From contig NC_087112.1 of assembly GCF_963855985.1 (NCBI RefSeq), forward strand, positions 1,924,501-1,988,500: a stretch of DNA of 64,000 nucleotides, in the 5' to 3' direction. Made by a program: the position numbers and the translations under genes. Source of the DNA: Ostrinia nubilalis (taxonomy: Eukaryota; Arthropoda; Insecta; Lepidoptera; Crambidae). Below, one piece after another: positions 24,701 to 39,700 of the stretch (its first letter is position 1; each line of letters begins with the position of its first letter). The notes under the pieces are model-generated. The model saw nothing but the letters and a program-made list of their open reading frames with translations. It made no database searches and was not told the origin of the DNA.

Positions 24701-27700
24701 CTCGTGACGCTCTTTTCAAAATGGTTCCTACAGAATACCAGCATCATGTTCTTTATGGAACATGATACAAGCTGAGTAGGAGCCATTTTGGTTCAATAAT
24801 TTATTTATAATTATTATTCAAATTGTGTTAATTACGTTTGAACCAAATAAACAATTTTTCTTTCTTTCTTCTTTCAAATAGTTAGACAATAGAGTTCGCA
24901 AATAGGTCATGCCTTGCAGTCAAGTGGAGACAAGTGACCTGATAAGTTACATGAAATATCACAGCTGAAAATATTGGTGCCAGTCTACCTAATATTACTG
25001 GCTAGGTAGTAACGGATCATTGCGGCGTGGAAGACCCGTGAAACGTACCCTAATATACTTAGTAGGGATGGGGTGTGATTTGGAGTTATCGATATTTAAT
25101 ACTAGCTTTTGCTCGCGACTTCGCCCGTGTATTTCGTAACGGCTATATTGTGCTATTCTGATGTTAGTGTAGATATAATGTTCTGACCCGCAGGGTAGCT
25201 ATGCAATTTCATGCACTTTTTCTTCAGAGAAAAAATTAAAAATAACATTGTAAAGTTTCATCAAAATCCATTAAATGGGTTTTGAGTGGAAAATTAACGA
25301 GCATTTTATCCGTCATCATAAATTCTCGCGTTAGAAAACAATCAAACAAAACAAAAACATTTTCAAAGTTACTTTATGAGAGAAATAAAAATTATTTCAA
25401 CCAAACCAACATTTCATCGCTGTATTTAAATCCAAAAAATACTAAAAAAATCCTACACCACTTATATCCCTTTCACCTTTTCAATATTCCCATCGATGCG
25501 CTCAGAGATAATCCGATTTGCATTGAAAAGCGCCACCAAGTGGCAATTTCGCGAAAAAAAGTAGGACAACCGGACCAACCTACATCGTGTGTTACTAGGG
25601 TAACCAGGCGTTCGGATTTTCCAAAACAAAGTTGGCACTTGCCCCAATTTTCGGGCGATTAAAATTTTCCGGTAAATACCTAAATACAGGGTGACTTTGC
25701 AATCAGTATCCAAATTTTTAGGAGCGACTCAGAATCAGTAACCTATCGATTTAAGTAAAGAAAATTTATTAATTATTTTTATATCCTCTGCGCGCGGTTT
25801 CAAAACTGGCACACGTGGATAATTAGCTTCCCTTATAGAAAAATGCGTACACACAATTAACTACATACAAAGCTTAGTAGACATAATGGTACATGAAAAT
25901 AAGCCTTTAAAAATTAAGATATTATGGGCACTGCAAATTAGGTTTTCAATATTTTTTTTCGCGAAAAATACGACGATATTTAAATTGTTCTGTAGAGCTT
26001 ATTAAAAAATGTTGGATACTGATTACAAAATCACCCTGTATAAATTCGATTTGGGTTCTATCATAACTTCGCTAGTCTCAAAATTAATGTTGTTACTTAA
26101 AGCACTTAAAGGCATTAATTATGATTAAATATAATTTAAGACGACTTGGCCCAAGAGTGTCAGTTCGAGGCTCAGTATAATTCGATCGCGTCAATCACTG
26201 GACTAAGTATTGTCGTGAACTTACTCCTTCTACCTATCACAAGAAGTTATTTTAGTTAGGCCGGATGGGTTAGCGGGAATATTAGTAATTTATGAACTGT
26301 GATATTTTAATATTTATTACAGATGAAACTAAAATAGGAGTTATGTAACTTTACCAAATCGATTGAATCGATAATTTAATACTTTCTTTTCAATAAAGTG
26401 TCAGTAGGTAATTTTTAATCCAATTAATACTGATGAGGCTACAGTGCTTACTGAAAACACCTTCTACACTCAGAAACGAACTTTCAATACAACAAGACTG
26501 ACTTTTTTATTACAGTTTAAAATAATTGTTTCTTCAAATATAATAGTTTTTTATTGTTTTTCATAATTTCTAATAAAAAATATTATTGTGCATGCCAAAA
26601 AACGGTTGACTGCAGGCAATTCGACTTGCTGTTACCAATGCATTCTGACAATCCCCGCTTGACGTGTCTGTACATCAGTAATTAAATAAAAGTAATTCAG
26701 TTATTTATTTTTAATGCGTAATAGATATAAAACACTTTCATGCTCTTCAACTTGATTAATTGGCTTGTTAACAGAAAGAAAGATACCGACTGATTTAGCG
26801 ACGCAATAAAGAATGCTTCTGCGTAGATTTGTGGGCTTTTTGAAGGAATGATTCATTTTAATCATTTTAACAATCCACGGATGATTTCAGTTGATGTTTG
26901 CGTCATCGGTAGAGAGCTGAAGTTTAAGGGGATAACCTTGTAATATTACAAAGATGTCACCTAGATTTCGGGCTAGAGCATGACTTGAATCAATTTAATA
27001 TTTTTCAACTCAAATGTTTCATATGTTTAACATTTCCTGAACATTAGCCTACTCTTGTTATTGTTGTTGATTCGAACATTTTCTACGCCTAACCCAGACT
27101 AATTAGAAACATACATATTTACTAACTGACCCGGCGAATTTCGTACCGCCTATGTTCATCAAAAATAACGTACGATTCTAATGGTGAAAGAACTTTTCAA
27201 ATCCATCCAGTAGTTTCTTAGCCTATTCAATAACAGTCAAATCTTTCCTCCTTATAATATTTGTTTGTGTAGATTATTTAGTACTATTGTAGAACATGAC
27301 CGTCCTAGAATAATAAATCCAAAGAATAGCTCAACATCCTAAATCTAGTACGTAGCAAATTTAATGCAAACTTTTTACAAAGATTGCGCGTCTCGCCAGC
27401 GATTACTCAACAAAGCTGACGTCACCCGAAGGTTGCAAAAAGACTTGTCACGGCTATCTATGCGTTATTAAACTCGTGTTTTACGGAGCCATTTTGTGCG
27501 CAGTCGTGCATTTTGGCTGCTCGAAATACCAAATATTCTGTCTTGGATAAAAACACGCACTGAAACGCTATTTTCGTTTCCTATGTAAATGGTACCTACG
27601 TTTTGACGTTTTTCTCATTCTACGTCTTTATTTGCATTCAATTCCTGTATTTAGTATCTTTATGTAATCTTCATGCTAAGGCTGAGTTGCACCACCTAAC

Positions 27701-30700
27701 TTTGACCATAACTATAACGATAACCGGTGTTTTTGTATGGAGTTTGACAGATTTTTGACGTTTGTAAAAGTTAAAGTAAGATGGTGCAACCCAGCCTTAG
27801 TAGTCTTTCACCATTATGACAATGTCTACGACAGTTTTTTTTATCTCGAGTAATACCAGGACGAGGTGTTGTTATTAATCTTAAATTAATGTCGTAACTA
27901 CAAAGATACTGACGAGAATACTTAATATAATAAAAAACATGCACTCTAATTGAGAACCTCCTCCTTTTTTTGAAGTCGGTTAAAAATATAAATAAATAAA
28001 TAACTAAATGTCCTTAAACAATTTACACTCCGCCTCTAGTCCCAAACTAAGCAAAGCTATGGGTATAAATTGCGTTAATAGTTAAATATTTAATGAAAAT
28101 TGTATCTCTTTAATCTCAAAAATAAAATCTATTATCTATTAAAACAGGCTTCGTTTAAACCTACTAAAATATTTAAGCAGAGTAGATATAATTAATCCTA
28201 CGTAAGGCTCTCATAAATATTGTAGACTTAGCGCGAGCAAACAAAAGTAAGCCAGATTTATTGAGCTTAAAACCTTAATTGTAAATAAACAATAGAAGGC
28301 ATGTGAAAAGAAAAAAGGCGGTGAGATTCAGGAAACTTTGGTTGTATTTAGCCATAAACGTGTAATGTAAAAGGTTTTCGAAGATAAGTGTTTTGGAAGT
28401 ATATCGTTTTATGTACAAATTTACATAATAGAAAGAGTTACCACAAGCTTCCAGCCAACTTTTTCAACATGCCTTTGGACGTGAGAAATACGAAAATTAA
28501 TAAAATGGAATAGAGTGATCTCTAGAGTTGTTGACTCATCATCATCATCATATACGTCAGCCACAGGACGTCCACTGCTGAACATAGGCCTCCCCCAGAG
28601 TTGTTGTATTGACTAATAGATAGGAATTTCGCCTGTAGATAATTTAACTATCTGTTAGTAATAAAATTTCAAGCTATAAATGGATTAAAATCGTACACAT
28701 CTTCTGTTTAGAACAACTTAGACATAATGTAGCAAAACGATTCAATTGTAAGCAATTCTCCTTTTTATATCATCAAAATACAAGACAACTGAGTTATCGA
28801 AGTTCTCTGAATTTTTTTTTACTCTACTACATACTACTAACTCTCATTTCAAAAACTAATAATATTTTAATTTTTCCTCATTTTTTCTAGAACAAGCCAC
28901 TCCATGGTCACCCTACTAATCTAGTTCCGTGCACAGAATAATTGACGAGTATGTCGATTTAATGGCGACCACGTGCTCCGAATGTTTATATTTGTCTCTG
29001 GCCCAATCGATATTTATAGACTGTGAAATGTTTTCACTGACTTTTAATATCTTTTGAACCATTTGATACAAACCAGTTCGCAAAAATATTTAGCTGCACG
29101 TAAAAAATATGTTGACATTGGATGACAGAGGAGCTGTAAACTAGTTCTAATATCATGTAATGTAATATTAGTATTTATAAATTCTTGTAACCAATTTTTA
29201 TAGAAAATCTCTTTTGACTCCTATAATATAAAATCGAATATTAAATACATAGTTTTTATAATCGATAAACTATAAAAGCTTTATGGGTTGTCAAAGTCTT
29301 CTAACCGATTATTCCAACTACTATGATGTTAGGCAAATGTGTTAATTCATCATTCATCATCATTTCAGCAATAGGACGTCCACTGCTGAACATAGGCCTC
29401 CCCCAATGCTTTCCATGTTGATCGATTGGTAGCGGCCTGCGTCCAGCGCTTCCCTGCTACCTTTACGATGTCGTCGGTCCACCTTGTAGGACGGACAATG
29501 TGTTAATTATTTTGATGTTTTAAGAATGTTGCTGTTTATTTACTTTATAAATAAAATAAAATAAGAAAATACCGAAAGAAATTATCTAGTAAACACATAC
29601 AACAACCAATACAGGAACACATTTCTTCTACAAAGAACCGTTTAACAAAACCCAGACACGAAACCTCGTATTCGACGCTATAAATCGTTTTCCCAATCGT
29701 TCATTCATCTCAGTCGAGTTTATCGATAAATCACTGTTTCCCATCCCTAGCGTGTCGAACCTAATCGTTTACAAGCCAATATCGATGTCGCCACCCAGTC
29801 GGCTGGAAAGATATCCCGCAAACTACCCTCGTATTTCGGGCTTATACCCGTAATATTTAGTCCCAGATTTGTGTACAGTTGACAGCACTTCAGCTTAAAT
29901 TTTGGTGCAAAATCGCACTATTTCAAGTTGTACACAAGAGGCCACAGTTTTTGCTTGACGTGACATCGTGGTCACGTTCGTTCGTTTCAGCCGAAAGACG
30001 TCCACTGCTGGACAAAGGCCTCCCACAAGGATTTATACAAAGACCGGTTCTGCGCCGCTCGCATCCAGGCACCTCCCGCGACATTCACCACCTAGTGGGG
30101 GGCCTGCCCACGCTACGTCTTCCAGCTCGTGGTCGCCACTCAGAACTTTCCTGCCCCAGCGGCCATCAGCTCTACGAGCTATGTGCCCCGCCCACTGCCA
30201 CTTTATTTTAGATATTCTGTGGGTTATGTCAGTCACTCTGGTTCTCCTACGGATCTCCTCATTTCTGATTCGATCACGCAGGGAAACTCCGAGCATAGCA
30301 CGCTCCGAGTATAGTCACACGATTCTGAAACTTCAAGAGGCAAAAATCAAAAACTTACAACCCACTGTTGATAGTAGCGCCCTCCTGTAAATGTCATAAT
30401 TATATTATGGATGTCCAACGTGGCAAAAAATTGGCATTAATAATCCAGTATAGATAGTAGCGCCCTTCTGACAATGTCATAGCTGGAACGGTTCATTGAT
30501 GGACATCTATACAATACAGGTCGGTTTATTGATGGCCTAATAAATTAATTGTTAAGACCGCAAAGGTACGACTAAACTCCTTGGCCGCTCACCTGGCCGG
30601 CGAGAAACTTCTTTTTATTTTTTTGTTCTATCGATTGTCACTTATTTTTCTGCACTTAAATTTTCTGCTGAACAATAGCTTGAACTAAACCAATCTCTTC

Positions 30701-33700
30701 TTTGCCCTAGCACTTGTGTTATGTGATTTTTTAAACAATTAATTCAATTTTCATATTTACACCATAAAAGCCAAAAAGACAAAATAAATCTCTCGTAGTG
30801 TCGGTGACGTACCTATTTCGTTCACGTTTCACGTTGTCTGACCGTTAAATATAATTTTAATTACTGGTAAAAACAATGAAAAGTGTTTGTCATTACTAAT
30901 TGCTTAATTTTGTCGTTCCAAGAATGGTTCCAAGTTTATTTCCAACCTTGACACATACTTCAAACTACTGGTCAAAGTTTAGTTGTGAGGTTTTTCCAAT
31001 CATTGTAAGAAATAAGTGGAACAAACTTTACATACGGGTAGATATGTACCACATACTTTTATAGTATTATCGTACGAATCTTGCTAAGCGAAAATAGATT
31101 TCTCAACACATAAAAAGCATTAGAGCAATTTGTATTTCTACGTTTGCTTCTCTGAGGTAATCCCGATCAAGATGGATAAGAAAAGTGTGTAGGTATAATA
31201 ATATTGTAGTTTCTGAAATGAAATAAACATGTATCTTTATTTAAGTTTCACCCAAGACATGAAAAAGGAAAGCCCGTAGAGTCCTTCTTTTTACAATGTC
31301 CCCTTTATCTTTTCTGCCCTTACCAGCAGTGCAGCGTTTCGAAGCAAACATTAAAGTCGCTCCCGCTGTCTGTGCGCTTAGATCTTAAACTACGCAACGG
31401 ATTTTAATCCAGTTTTCAGCAATAGATAAAGTGAATGTTTAATGTATTAATACATAGCACCTGTGCGAAGCCGGGGCGGATGGCTAGTTATGACATAACA
31501 ACGTGATAAACACAACAAGTTTATAGCATTAGTGTAATTAACAACTCAAAATGTATGTCAATGATTGTAGACTCAAGTAAGTACCCAAATATATCCTCCT
31601 AACATCAAGTCTGTTTTGTTACAGCTGCACTCGGAGTACCGCAGCACATACAGATGGCACGAGTACAAGGAGCAGCAGCAGGGCGTGATGAAGCAGCCGG
31701 CGCCCACGCCACCCAACGTGCTGCCTCTCACCAGGGGTGAGTGATACGTGATACACGACCTTGACGTCTCGTGGTCCGGCGATAGAGACCGCAACAGTTG
31801 TCGCGAGTACAAGGAGCAGCAGCAGGCAACGTGCTGCCTCTCACCAGGGGTGAGTGATACGTGATACACGACCTTGACATCTCCGTAGCTCGGGAGACCG
31901 CAGCACAGATGGCACGATTACAAGGAGCAGTAGCCGGCGCCCACGCCGCCCAACGTGCTGCCTCTCACCAGGAGTGAGTGATACAGGAGCATGGACGCTT
32001 CTGTAGCCCGGCGGGAGAGACCGCAGCACAGATGGCACGAGTACAAGGAGCAGCAGCAGGGCGTGATGAAGCAGCCGGCGCCCACGCCGCCCAACGCGCT
32101 GCTTCTCACCAGGGGTGAGTGATACAGGAGTACAGGACCATGGACGCTTCAATACCCCGGTGGTAGAGACCGCAGCATAGATGGCACGAGTACAAGGAGC
32201 AGCAGCAGGGCGTGATGAAGCAGCCGGCGCCGACGCCGCCCAACGTGCTGCCTCTCACCAGGGGTAAATGATACACGACCATAGCTGCTTCATTAGCCCG
32301 GCAGTAGAGACCACAGAACAGATGGTACGCAGTAGGGCGTCTGCCGCTCACCAGAGGTAAGTGATACAGGATGGACGCCTCCGTGGCCAGTAGTAGAGAC
32401 CGAAGCACAGATGGCACGAGTACAAGGAGCAGCAGCAGGGCGTGATGAAGCAGCCGGCACCCACGCCGCCCAACGTGCTGCCTCTCACCAGGGGTGAGTG
32501 ATACGTGATACACGACCTTGATATCTCCGTAGCTTGGGAGACCGAAGCACAGATGGCACGAGTACAAGGAGCAGTAGCCGGCGCCCACGCCGCCCAACGT
32601 GCTGCCTCTCACCAGGGGTGAGTGATACGTGATACACGACCTTGACGTCACGTGGTCCGGCGATAGAGACCGCAACAGTTGTCGCGAGTACAAGGAGCAG
32701 CAGCAGGCAACGTGCTGCCTCTCACCAGGGGTGAGTGATACAGGACCATGGTCTTCTCTGCTCTTAAGAGAGATACAATTTGGAGAGCCAAAATCATCAG
32801 TACATGGACGTCTCCTTGGCAAGAGAGACTCTCGATTTAGGTTTGATTCGAAGGTGGAACACCCATTGTATGAATTTAGATGGCTATCTAGTCTCCTACG
32901 TACTGGGTTAGTGTGTCAGAGGTCGCGAATACAATGTCCGCACAGTATCTGGATATTTTTAACCAAATTACATTGCTCATTGTCATAATTAAAGTCCTAT
33001 TACCAATTTTATTAACTGATAATCGCACGCACCTGAATGTCACTTGTGGTATTTCTCTTTCGACGCCCATAATGGCAAATCTTGCAACAGGAATACGCAC
33101 TAAAAGCTGCATGTTTCCAGGTCCCATGGAGCCGGCGATGCCCCGGCGCAAGAAGTACCCCGGCGTGGCGTACAAGACCAACGAGCTGTTCGACCCGGCG
33201 CCCGCCGACGACATCCGCCCGCAGCAGACCTCCGCCTTCGATAGAGCCAGGGTGAGGCCACAGCTCTTTATTCACTGGTCATCTTTGTAGTGTGGGACAG
33301 GGCGGGTCTAGTACAAGAGGTCCATGGGTCCAATATCCGCCCGCAGCAAACCTCCGCCTTCGATAGGGCCAGGGTGAAATGACAGCTCTTCCATCACTGG
33401 TAACCTGGTCTGAATCTGAAATAGAGTGTGGGTCTATTAAAGTTAAGGTGAGCCTCATTATCACTGAACCAGAGTAAGGAGATAGCTTTTAAGTCTCAGA
33501 AATAGGGTCTCTCTCTATCTTTAGTGTGTGATTTATGTCGGTCGCTCGTGTTAACGAAATACGAATCAGTCATGATCATTATTTAGTCTGCAGAAAGACC
33601 ACGGTCCTCAGAGGCAAATTGATTGATTGATTTGGGCATACACTCTCCCACGCTGGTCAGACGAGTTGGGGATGTTCATATTTAAAACGTCTAGAAGCGA

Positions 33701-36700
33701 GCAGCGTTGGATAGGTTTTTGTAAAATCCTCGAGCTCTCTGTGCAGCAATGCAATTATTTTGAGTTGAAACTCTTGAAACTTACGAAATGTGTTTGTTCC
33801 AGAGCGCTCAAAGGAACGATGCTGACAGGGCAGGCCGGCGCAGCAAGTCTGAAGGTCCTCGCCAACCGCGGTGGACGGACACCGTCGAACCAAAGGTAAT
33901 TTAGTTCTCAACAACTTTACCTAACAAAACTATTGTGTGTGTATTGACTGTGTGTACAAAAGGTTATTTATCGCAGTCAAAAACCTTGCTAGAAACCTTT
34001 ATTCCTATCTGGAATGTTCTTGGATTGCATTTTACCTGATAAAAAGAAAGTTCAAAATTCTTACTCACAGGAACTACATCCAAGTTCAGAAACATAATAA
34101 AGGCTGTTAACATTGCATAAAATAGATTAAAATTATTTTCTCTTTACAAAGAATACAAAAAGTTTTGGGTACAATTTGAGAGAGTACAAGATAAAACCTT
34201 GCAAGAGACTGGTGTCTAAACTAGGGTAATCCCTGTGTAAATAATACCCGAGGGCTTAGTGTGAATTTATATCAAACGTCGTCACTAGCGAGCGCGTAAA
34301 AAAACATATGAAATATTAATTCTTGAAAGTTTCCGCTAGCGTTGTACAATCCGTCATACTTTTTTACGCAGTCGATGTCGACTGACATCGAATGCGTTTG
34401 ACGTAAACTCACACTACGCCCCCAGACTATACAGATAAATGTCACACCTAGGTAATAACTACCATCATAATCACACCTTAAACAAGCCCTACCCCCAGTC
34501 CTGGATCTGTCAATAGGCCATATAGGCCGCGGCCCAGGGGCGGCAGATTTCAGATGACGCTTACTCGATTTCAGAAGATAAAAGTTAAATAAAGATCCAA
34601 CCCCACCCTAGCCTAGGGGTGGCAAAACTGTAAATCCGCCACTGCCTAAAGCCTGGTCCGTGAGCACGTAGAATTTTGTCCAATGACTCCAAGCTACCCA
34701 TCCTTATCGCTCGCGCGTAATTATGTTGCTGTCGCGCTCGCACACTCACTGCAGACGCCCGTCGCACAGTCGCAACAGCAATATAATTACTCGCGGGCGA
34801 CAAGGATGGGTAGCTTGGGGTCATTGGACAAAATTCTACGTGCTCACGGACCAGGCTTTACCACCGATCAACCTTTTCAGCAACACCAAACTGATCCTCT
34901 CATCGATCCCCAGGGCTCCACAGCCCTCGGCGACGTGGTGGCAGCGAAGGAGCCCGAGGTGGTGAGCACGGAGTACAGCCAGCAGTTCGCCTGGCCCAAG
35001 GACACCACGGATTCTGCCCCTCGGAAGAGCATCTCCATGGGAGCGCTGAAGAAGGCCGCCGTGGCTGAAGGTATACTAGCTTCCACTCCTATACTAACTT
35101 TAGTATCTTGTGTTTATAATCAGGTTATTAAATCTCCAATGAAGTAAGAATATACAAATACCTTAGCCCCTATGTTCATTATCAGGTCATGAAGTCTTCA
35201 ATGCAGTAGGACGACCCTTTCTAATTTAGAGTAGAGGCAAATTAAGGATTTGGCCTACAACTCCCACGCAGGCTATAGTCTGGTCTGCGAGCACGTAGAA
35301 TTTTGTCAAATGACCCCAAGCTACCCGTCCTTATCGCTCGCGCGTTATGAGGGCTATCGTTTTAGCGCTTACCAGTTGGCGCCACTGTAGAGTAAGGTCC
35401 TGTCACTTGCTAGTAGCGAAGACAGTGGCGCCAACTGGTGAGCGCTAAAGTGGTAGGAGGACTATCGCATTTGCACTCATCAAGATGGCGCCACTGTAGA
35501 GTAAGGTCCTGTCAATCGCCAGGGGTGCCAACTGTTAAGTATAAAAACGATAGCCCTCATTATATTGCTGTCGCGACTGTGCGACGGGTGCCCGCAATGA
35601 GTGTGCGAGCGCGACAGCAAGATAATTACGCGCGAGCGATAAGGATGGGTAGCTTGGGGTCATTGGACAAAATTCTACGTGCTCACAGACCGGGCTTTAG
35701 ACGGGTTGGGGAGGCTTGATGATTACATGTTTCTTTCTTAGTCGCCTCTTACGACATCCCAGTCCTCTACGTTATTGAAGGAACCAGAATTTATGAGGTC
35801 AAGTTGATCCTGAATCCAGGTTTCAATGAGTTGTAGCTGTAAGAATATGGGCTCTTTCCAGGTCAATTACACATCTTAAGTATAACCACTTCTTTGGGCC
35901 AACTTATCGGCTAAGGAAATGGCGGAAAATACTCAATCATATAACATAGGTATAGATTCATAAATAAGCAACATAAACTAGAATCTGGGATTTCGAGTTT
36001 AAATAATTGCGTCATCACATTAATATTTTGTCCCCCACGGGGTTCGAACCGCTACTACAGCTATTGTTCTACTTGATTATGCAAATTACGCAGCTACACT
36101 TTACTCATGACAAAGCCACAATTTAATTAGATCACGTGAGGAATTGTGTTTTAATTGTAAATCTAAATACAATTTTTCACTTTAAGGCAAACCTCCGATT
36201 CCAAAAAAAGTCCATAAATTACAAACCGCTTAGCATAACGAACCAGCTACAATTCACCGCTATTGTATAATTTGGGATGCACAAACTACCCACAGACAAT
36301 CCAAACTTAATGCCGGCGCCGGGAGCCCGGATGGCAACTTTATGCCATACATAAAACATAGGCCAATCCACCAAACTTTATCCGGCTGAAAAATTATAGT
36401 GCTGCCTGTAAACTACATGTCGATAATACTTTATTGCCATTTACGTAGGAAGGCAAACATAAAGTAATAAACATCGATAATATTCTCCATGCATGCTAAA
36501 CTCATTAAACTTTATCTATATCTCTTACAGAATATAAAAAAAGGTATTGGTTTGTAATGTAGATTTTAATAACTATCTAACGCAGTTTGAGTATCTAATA
36601 TTACAAATCGAATAAAATGCAAATGAAAACAAATTAAACTATAAAATGGTAATCTTTATTCACATAGTTATTCGATTTATCAATCTATATATAAAAGAAA

Positions 36701-39700
36701 GTCGTGTTAGTTACTCCACTTATAACTCAAGAACGGCTGAACCGATTTAGCTGAAAATTGTCAGGGAGGTAGTTTAGAGCCAGGAGAAGGACATAGGATA
36801 CTTTTTATCCCGTTCGAAATTAAAAAAAAAAGTCTGCTTATTTATTGCCATTAAGGCGGAACAAAGTTCGCCGGGTCAGCTAGTATTTTATATATCGAAG
36901 AATTGGCTACACTAGAAGAGTTATAAACTCCCTGTGCGTAAATTCCAAAATGGTTGATTGCTTTATTTAATGTTTGCAGTTTTCAGTTCTCTAAATTTTT
37001 AGGGTTTTCTTTTAAAAATGGTGAACTAAGTAAATAAAAAAATCCTACATGACATTGTTTTACCGTCCATCTCCCAGAGATAATAAATTCCATTATATTA
37101 GGTATTATTTGTTGATAATTAGTTAAAGCTCCAATTCAGCTACAACTGATTTTGACAAAATAACTCGTTTTGTACACATCTGGAGTCTTTTATGCAGTAA
37201 TAACTAACGGACATCAATTTAGGAAAGCGCATAACGACTATAATAGGTTAAACTATTCGTTTCAGCCAAATGACGTCCACTGCTGGACAAAGATCTCCCC
37301 CAAGGCTTTCCATAACGACCGCTGCACTGCCCGCATCCAGGTTCTTCCCGCGACCTTCACCAGATCGTGGGTCCACCTAGTAGGAGGCCTGTCCATGCTA
37401 CGTCTTCCGGCTCATGGTTGCCACTCGAGAACTTTTCTGCCCCACTCATAGCTCGTAGAGAGGTTTTTATACTAAGACGAAACTTTCCTAAGCTGAGGTT
37501 CGTTTTGGGCAGCCTTCGGGAGTGGACGTGCGCAACACGTGCGCTCCAGACGGTCCGACCCTAAAAGGCACTTACAAATGGCGTTTGACGCCGACGCGAC
37601 GGTGAAACACAAATGTTCTAACAGTGAAAATTACCCGAAATCATAGTCGTGATTAACTATTAACATAGTCAGCTGGTCAAATTAGTGGTATTTTTGAGTG
37701 AGAAAAACTGTAGGTGAGAAAAAAGCTGCGAGTACACAGTGACCAGCACAGCGCCTAAGCTAAAAGCCTAGAAAACTAATCCGACGAAACCCGGTGAGAT
37801 CTTTCCTTATCTTTCTTTCTTTATATTTATGTAAATATTTGGTGTCAATTATCTTGCCAAAAGCACTAAAGCAAAAGCATAATTATGATCTAGTATTTTC
37901 ATCTATATATATAAAAATGAAACCCGTTTCGCGTTGTCACGGCATCACGTGTGAACGGCTGAACCGATTTCGATAATTCTTTTTTTTAAATGTTTGTGGA
38001 AGTCCAAGGATGGTTCTTACGGAAAAAAATATTAAGAAAATCTCTACGCTAAGGCGGTACGAAGTTCGCCGGGTCAGCTAGTTTAAAATAATTATGTAAC
38101 ATAGATCGTAGTTTGTCAAATGAATAGCTCTAACTTTTGGTCCATAAACTTTACATTTTTATTAATAATTTTGATACATACAGATTCCACATGTACTCTA
38201 CATGTCTACATGTATGTAGAATACATTGTATTCTACTTCTTGCATGTCATTATAGTAGGTATAAATAATAATTGATAACAAAGAAAGATCCCTACAAAAC
38301 TTTCACCAAACACATTCTATAACAGACATCTATTGCACACAATTTCAAAGCGCGTACCAAGAAAGGTCAACATCTGGTCGCCATAAAAAGTTTCCAAAAG
38401 CAATAAAATTTAACTTCACTATTGCACTACCATTAGTAGATGGACACTTTAAACACATTTGCCACGAAATACACAAAAAAATATTTGAAACAACAGCTAG
38501 TAGAGATCCTTTGCTTTTAGTCACATCTGCACGTCGTAAACCATTCACCAACCAAAAGTACAACTCATACAAAAAAAGAGGTGGCCCGACTAACATTTTG
38601 TTGAAAGCAGGTTAAAAACAAAAGACTTGACGCTTTGACAATACAAAATACTATTAACACCTTAGTCATAATTCACTAACCCTCTAGTTATAAGCCCCTT
38701 TCTACAGCTAAAAAATGAAGGCATACACTTTAAAACTACCTGGCGATGGAAAATATCGACTTTGAGAAAGAGCTTACCAAATCAATGAACCTATGTATCC
38801 CAGACTTGATCAAAAAGCGGCCAGACAAGATCTTGTACATTTTAACGAGAAAAATATACCTAGTGGATGAAACAAGTGAATCACCAATCAAAGAGCAGAC
38901 CAGGTACCTGGAAAATCATCTAAGAAATTTTGAGCCTAAAAGAATCAGGATTTACTGCCATATTTACACATGCATAGATAAATACTATCAGATAGAACAT
39001 CAGCTTACCGGAATCGGAAAATTGAAAGAGTAACCGAACATAATACAGTTTTAAGAGACTTAAATGCACTGAGAAGTCAAGGAATTTTGCAAAGGGTCTT
39101 CATCATAGACAGAAGAGATATACTCCGCCTAAAAAACTCATTTAATAGCAAGAAAACTCAAAAACTGGAACCAAAACCATGCCATTGACCATTTAATAAC
39201 GAAATCCTATAGGAACCACAAAATATTCAAATCGATTGCAGAAACTACGTATTCCAATAAGAAACTTCAGATCGAAAGCAATTTAACCTACAGTGTACAC
39301 ATACAGCTCAACAAGCTCTGCTGCAACTTTGTCGGAAAACGGATTTCAACCAGAAAATTTGAATCTAATAAGATTTTTTTCAATGAGAATACATACTTTC
39401 ACCAAGAGCATAAAAACCTAATCCAACGAGGCAGTTAGCAATGTCTTTTGCCTTGAGAGGACAATATCATGTATATCTTGAAGACATCGGAAAATAATTT
39501 AAGTACTAAAAGAAATAAAAAATATCCACCGAAAAAAAATCAACGAAACAGTGAAAAAATAAAAACTTAATGGAAACGATGAAAGAAACTCAATGTAACA
39601 ATCACCCTGCATAAAGATCATTGAACTAAAAGAAATCATATTAGATTACACCAAGGCGAACCGTTTAATGTTAGGAAAATATGAAGACGCTCCTAAAAAT

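Larger units (their letters stand above)
9729..31624 (+). other. MDM1 intron 1 (if exon 1 is right), filled with transposon debris
   Basis: No exon with homology or phase continuity was found here. The contents are SINEs, Helitron fragments, RTE-like LINE ends and several MITE families, listed separately. Stretches with nothing recognisable include 9730-10900, 12716-13830, 18650-19400, 22875-24135, 26300-27115, 27805-28005, 28610-29345 and 30320-31300. Confidence 0.5.

Noticed and set aside
24717..24789. miRNA-like hairpin
   Set aside because: The outer arms pair only in short blocks separated by bulges, and the inner stem is 9 bp. That is too weak without small-RNA data.
31625..32740. Mutually exclusive exon cluster (Dscam-like)
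   Set aside because: Downstream copies lack acceptors, their lengths break the frame, and several carry stops.
32106..32822. 238-codon open frame on the minus strand
   Set aside because: It is the antisense of the exon 2 tandem array, stays open only because the units repeat, and has no domain of its own.
38746..39033. 95-codon ORF as a host gene
   Set aside because: It lies inside the retroelement-like insertion bounded by the 22-bp duplication and shows no known domain.
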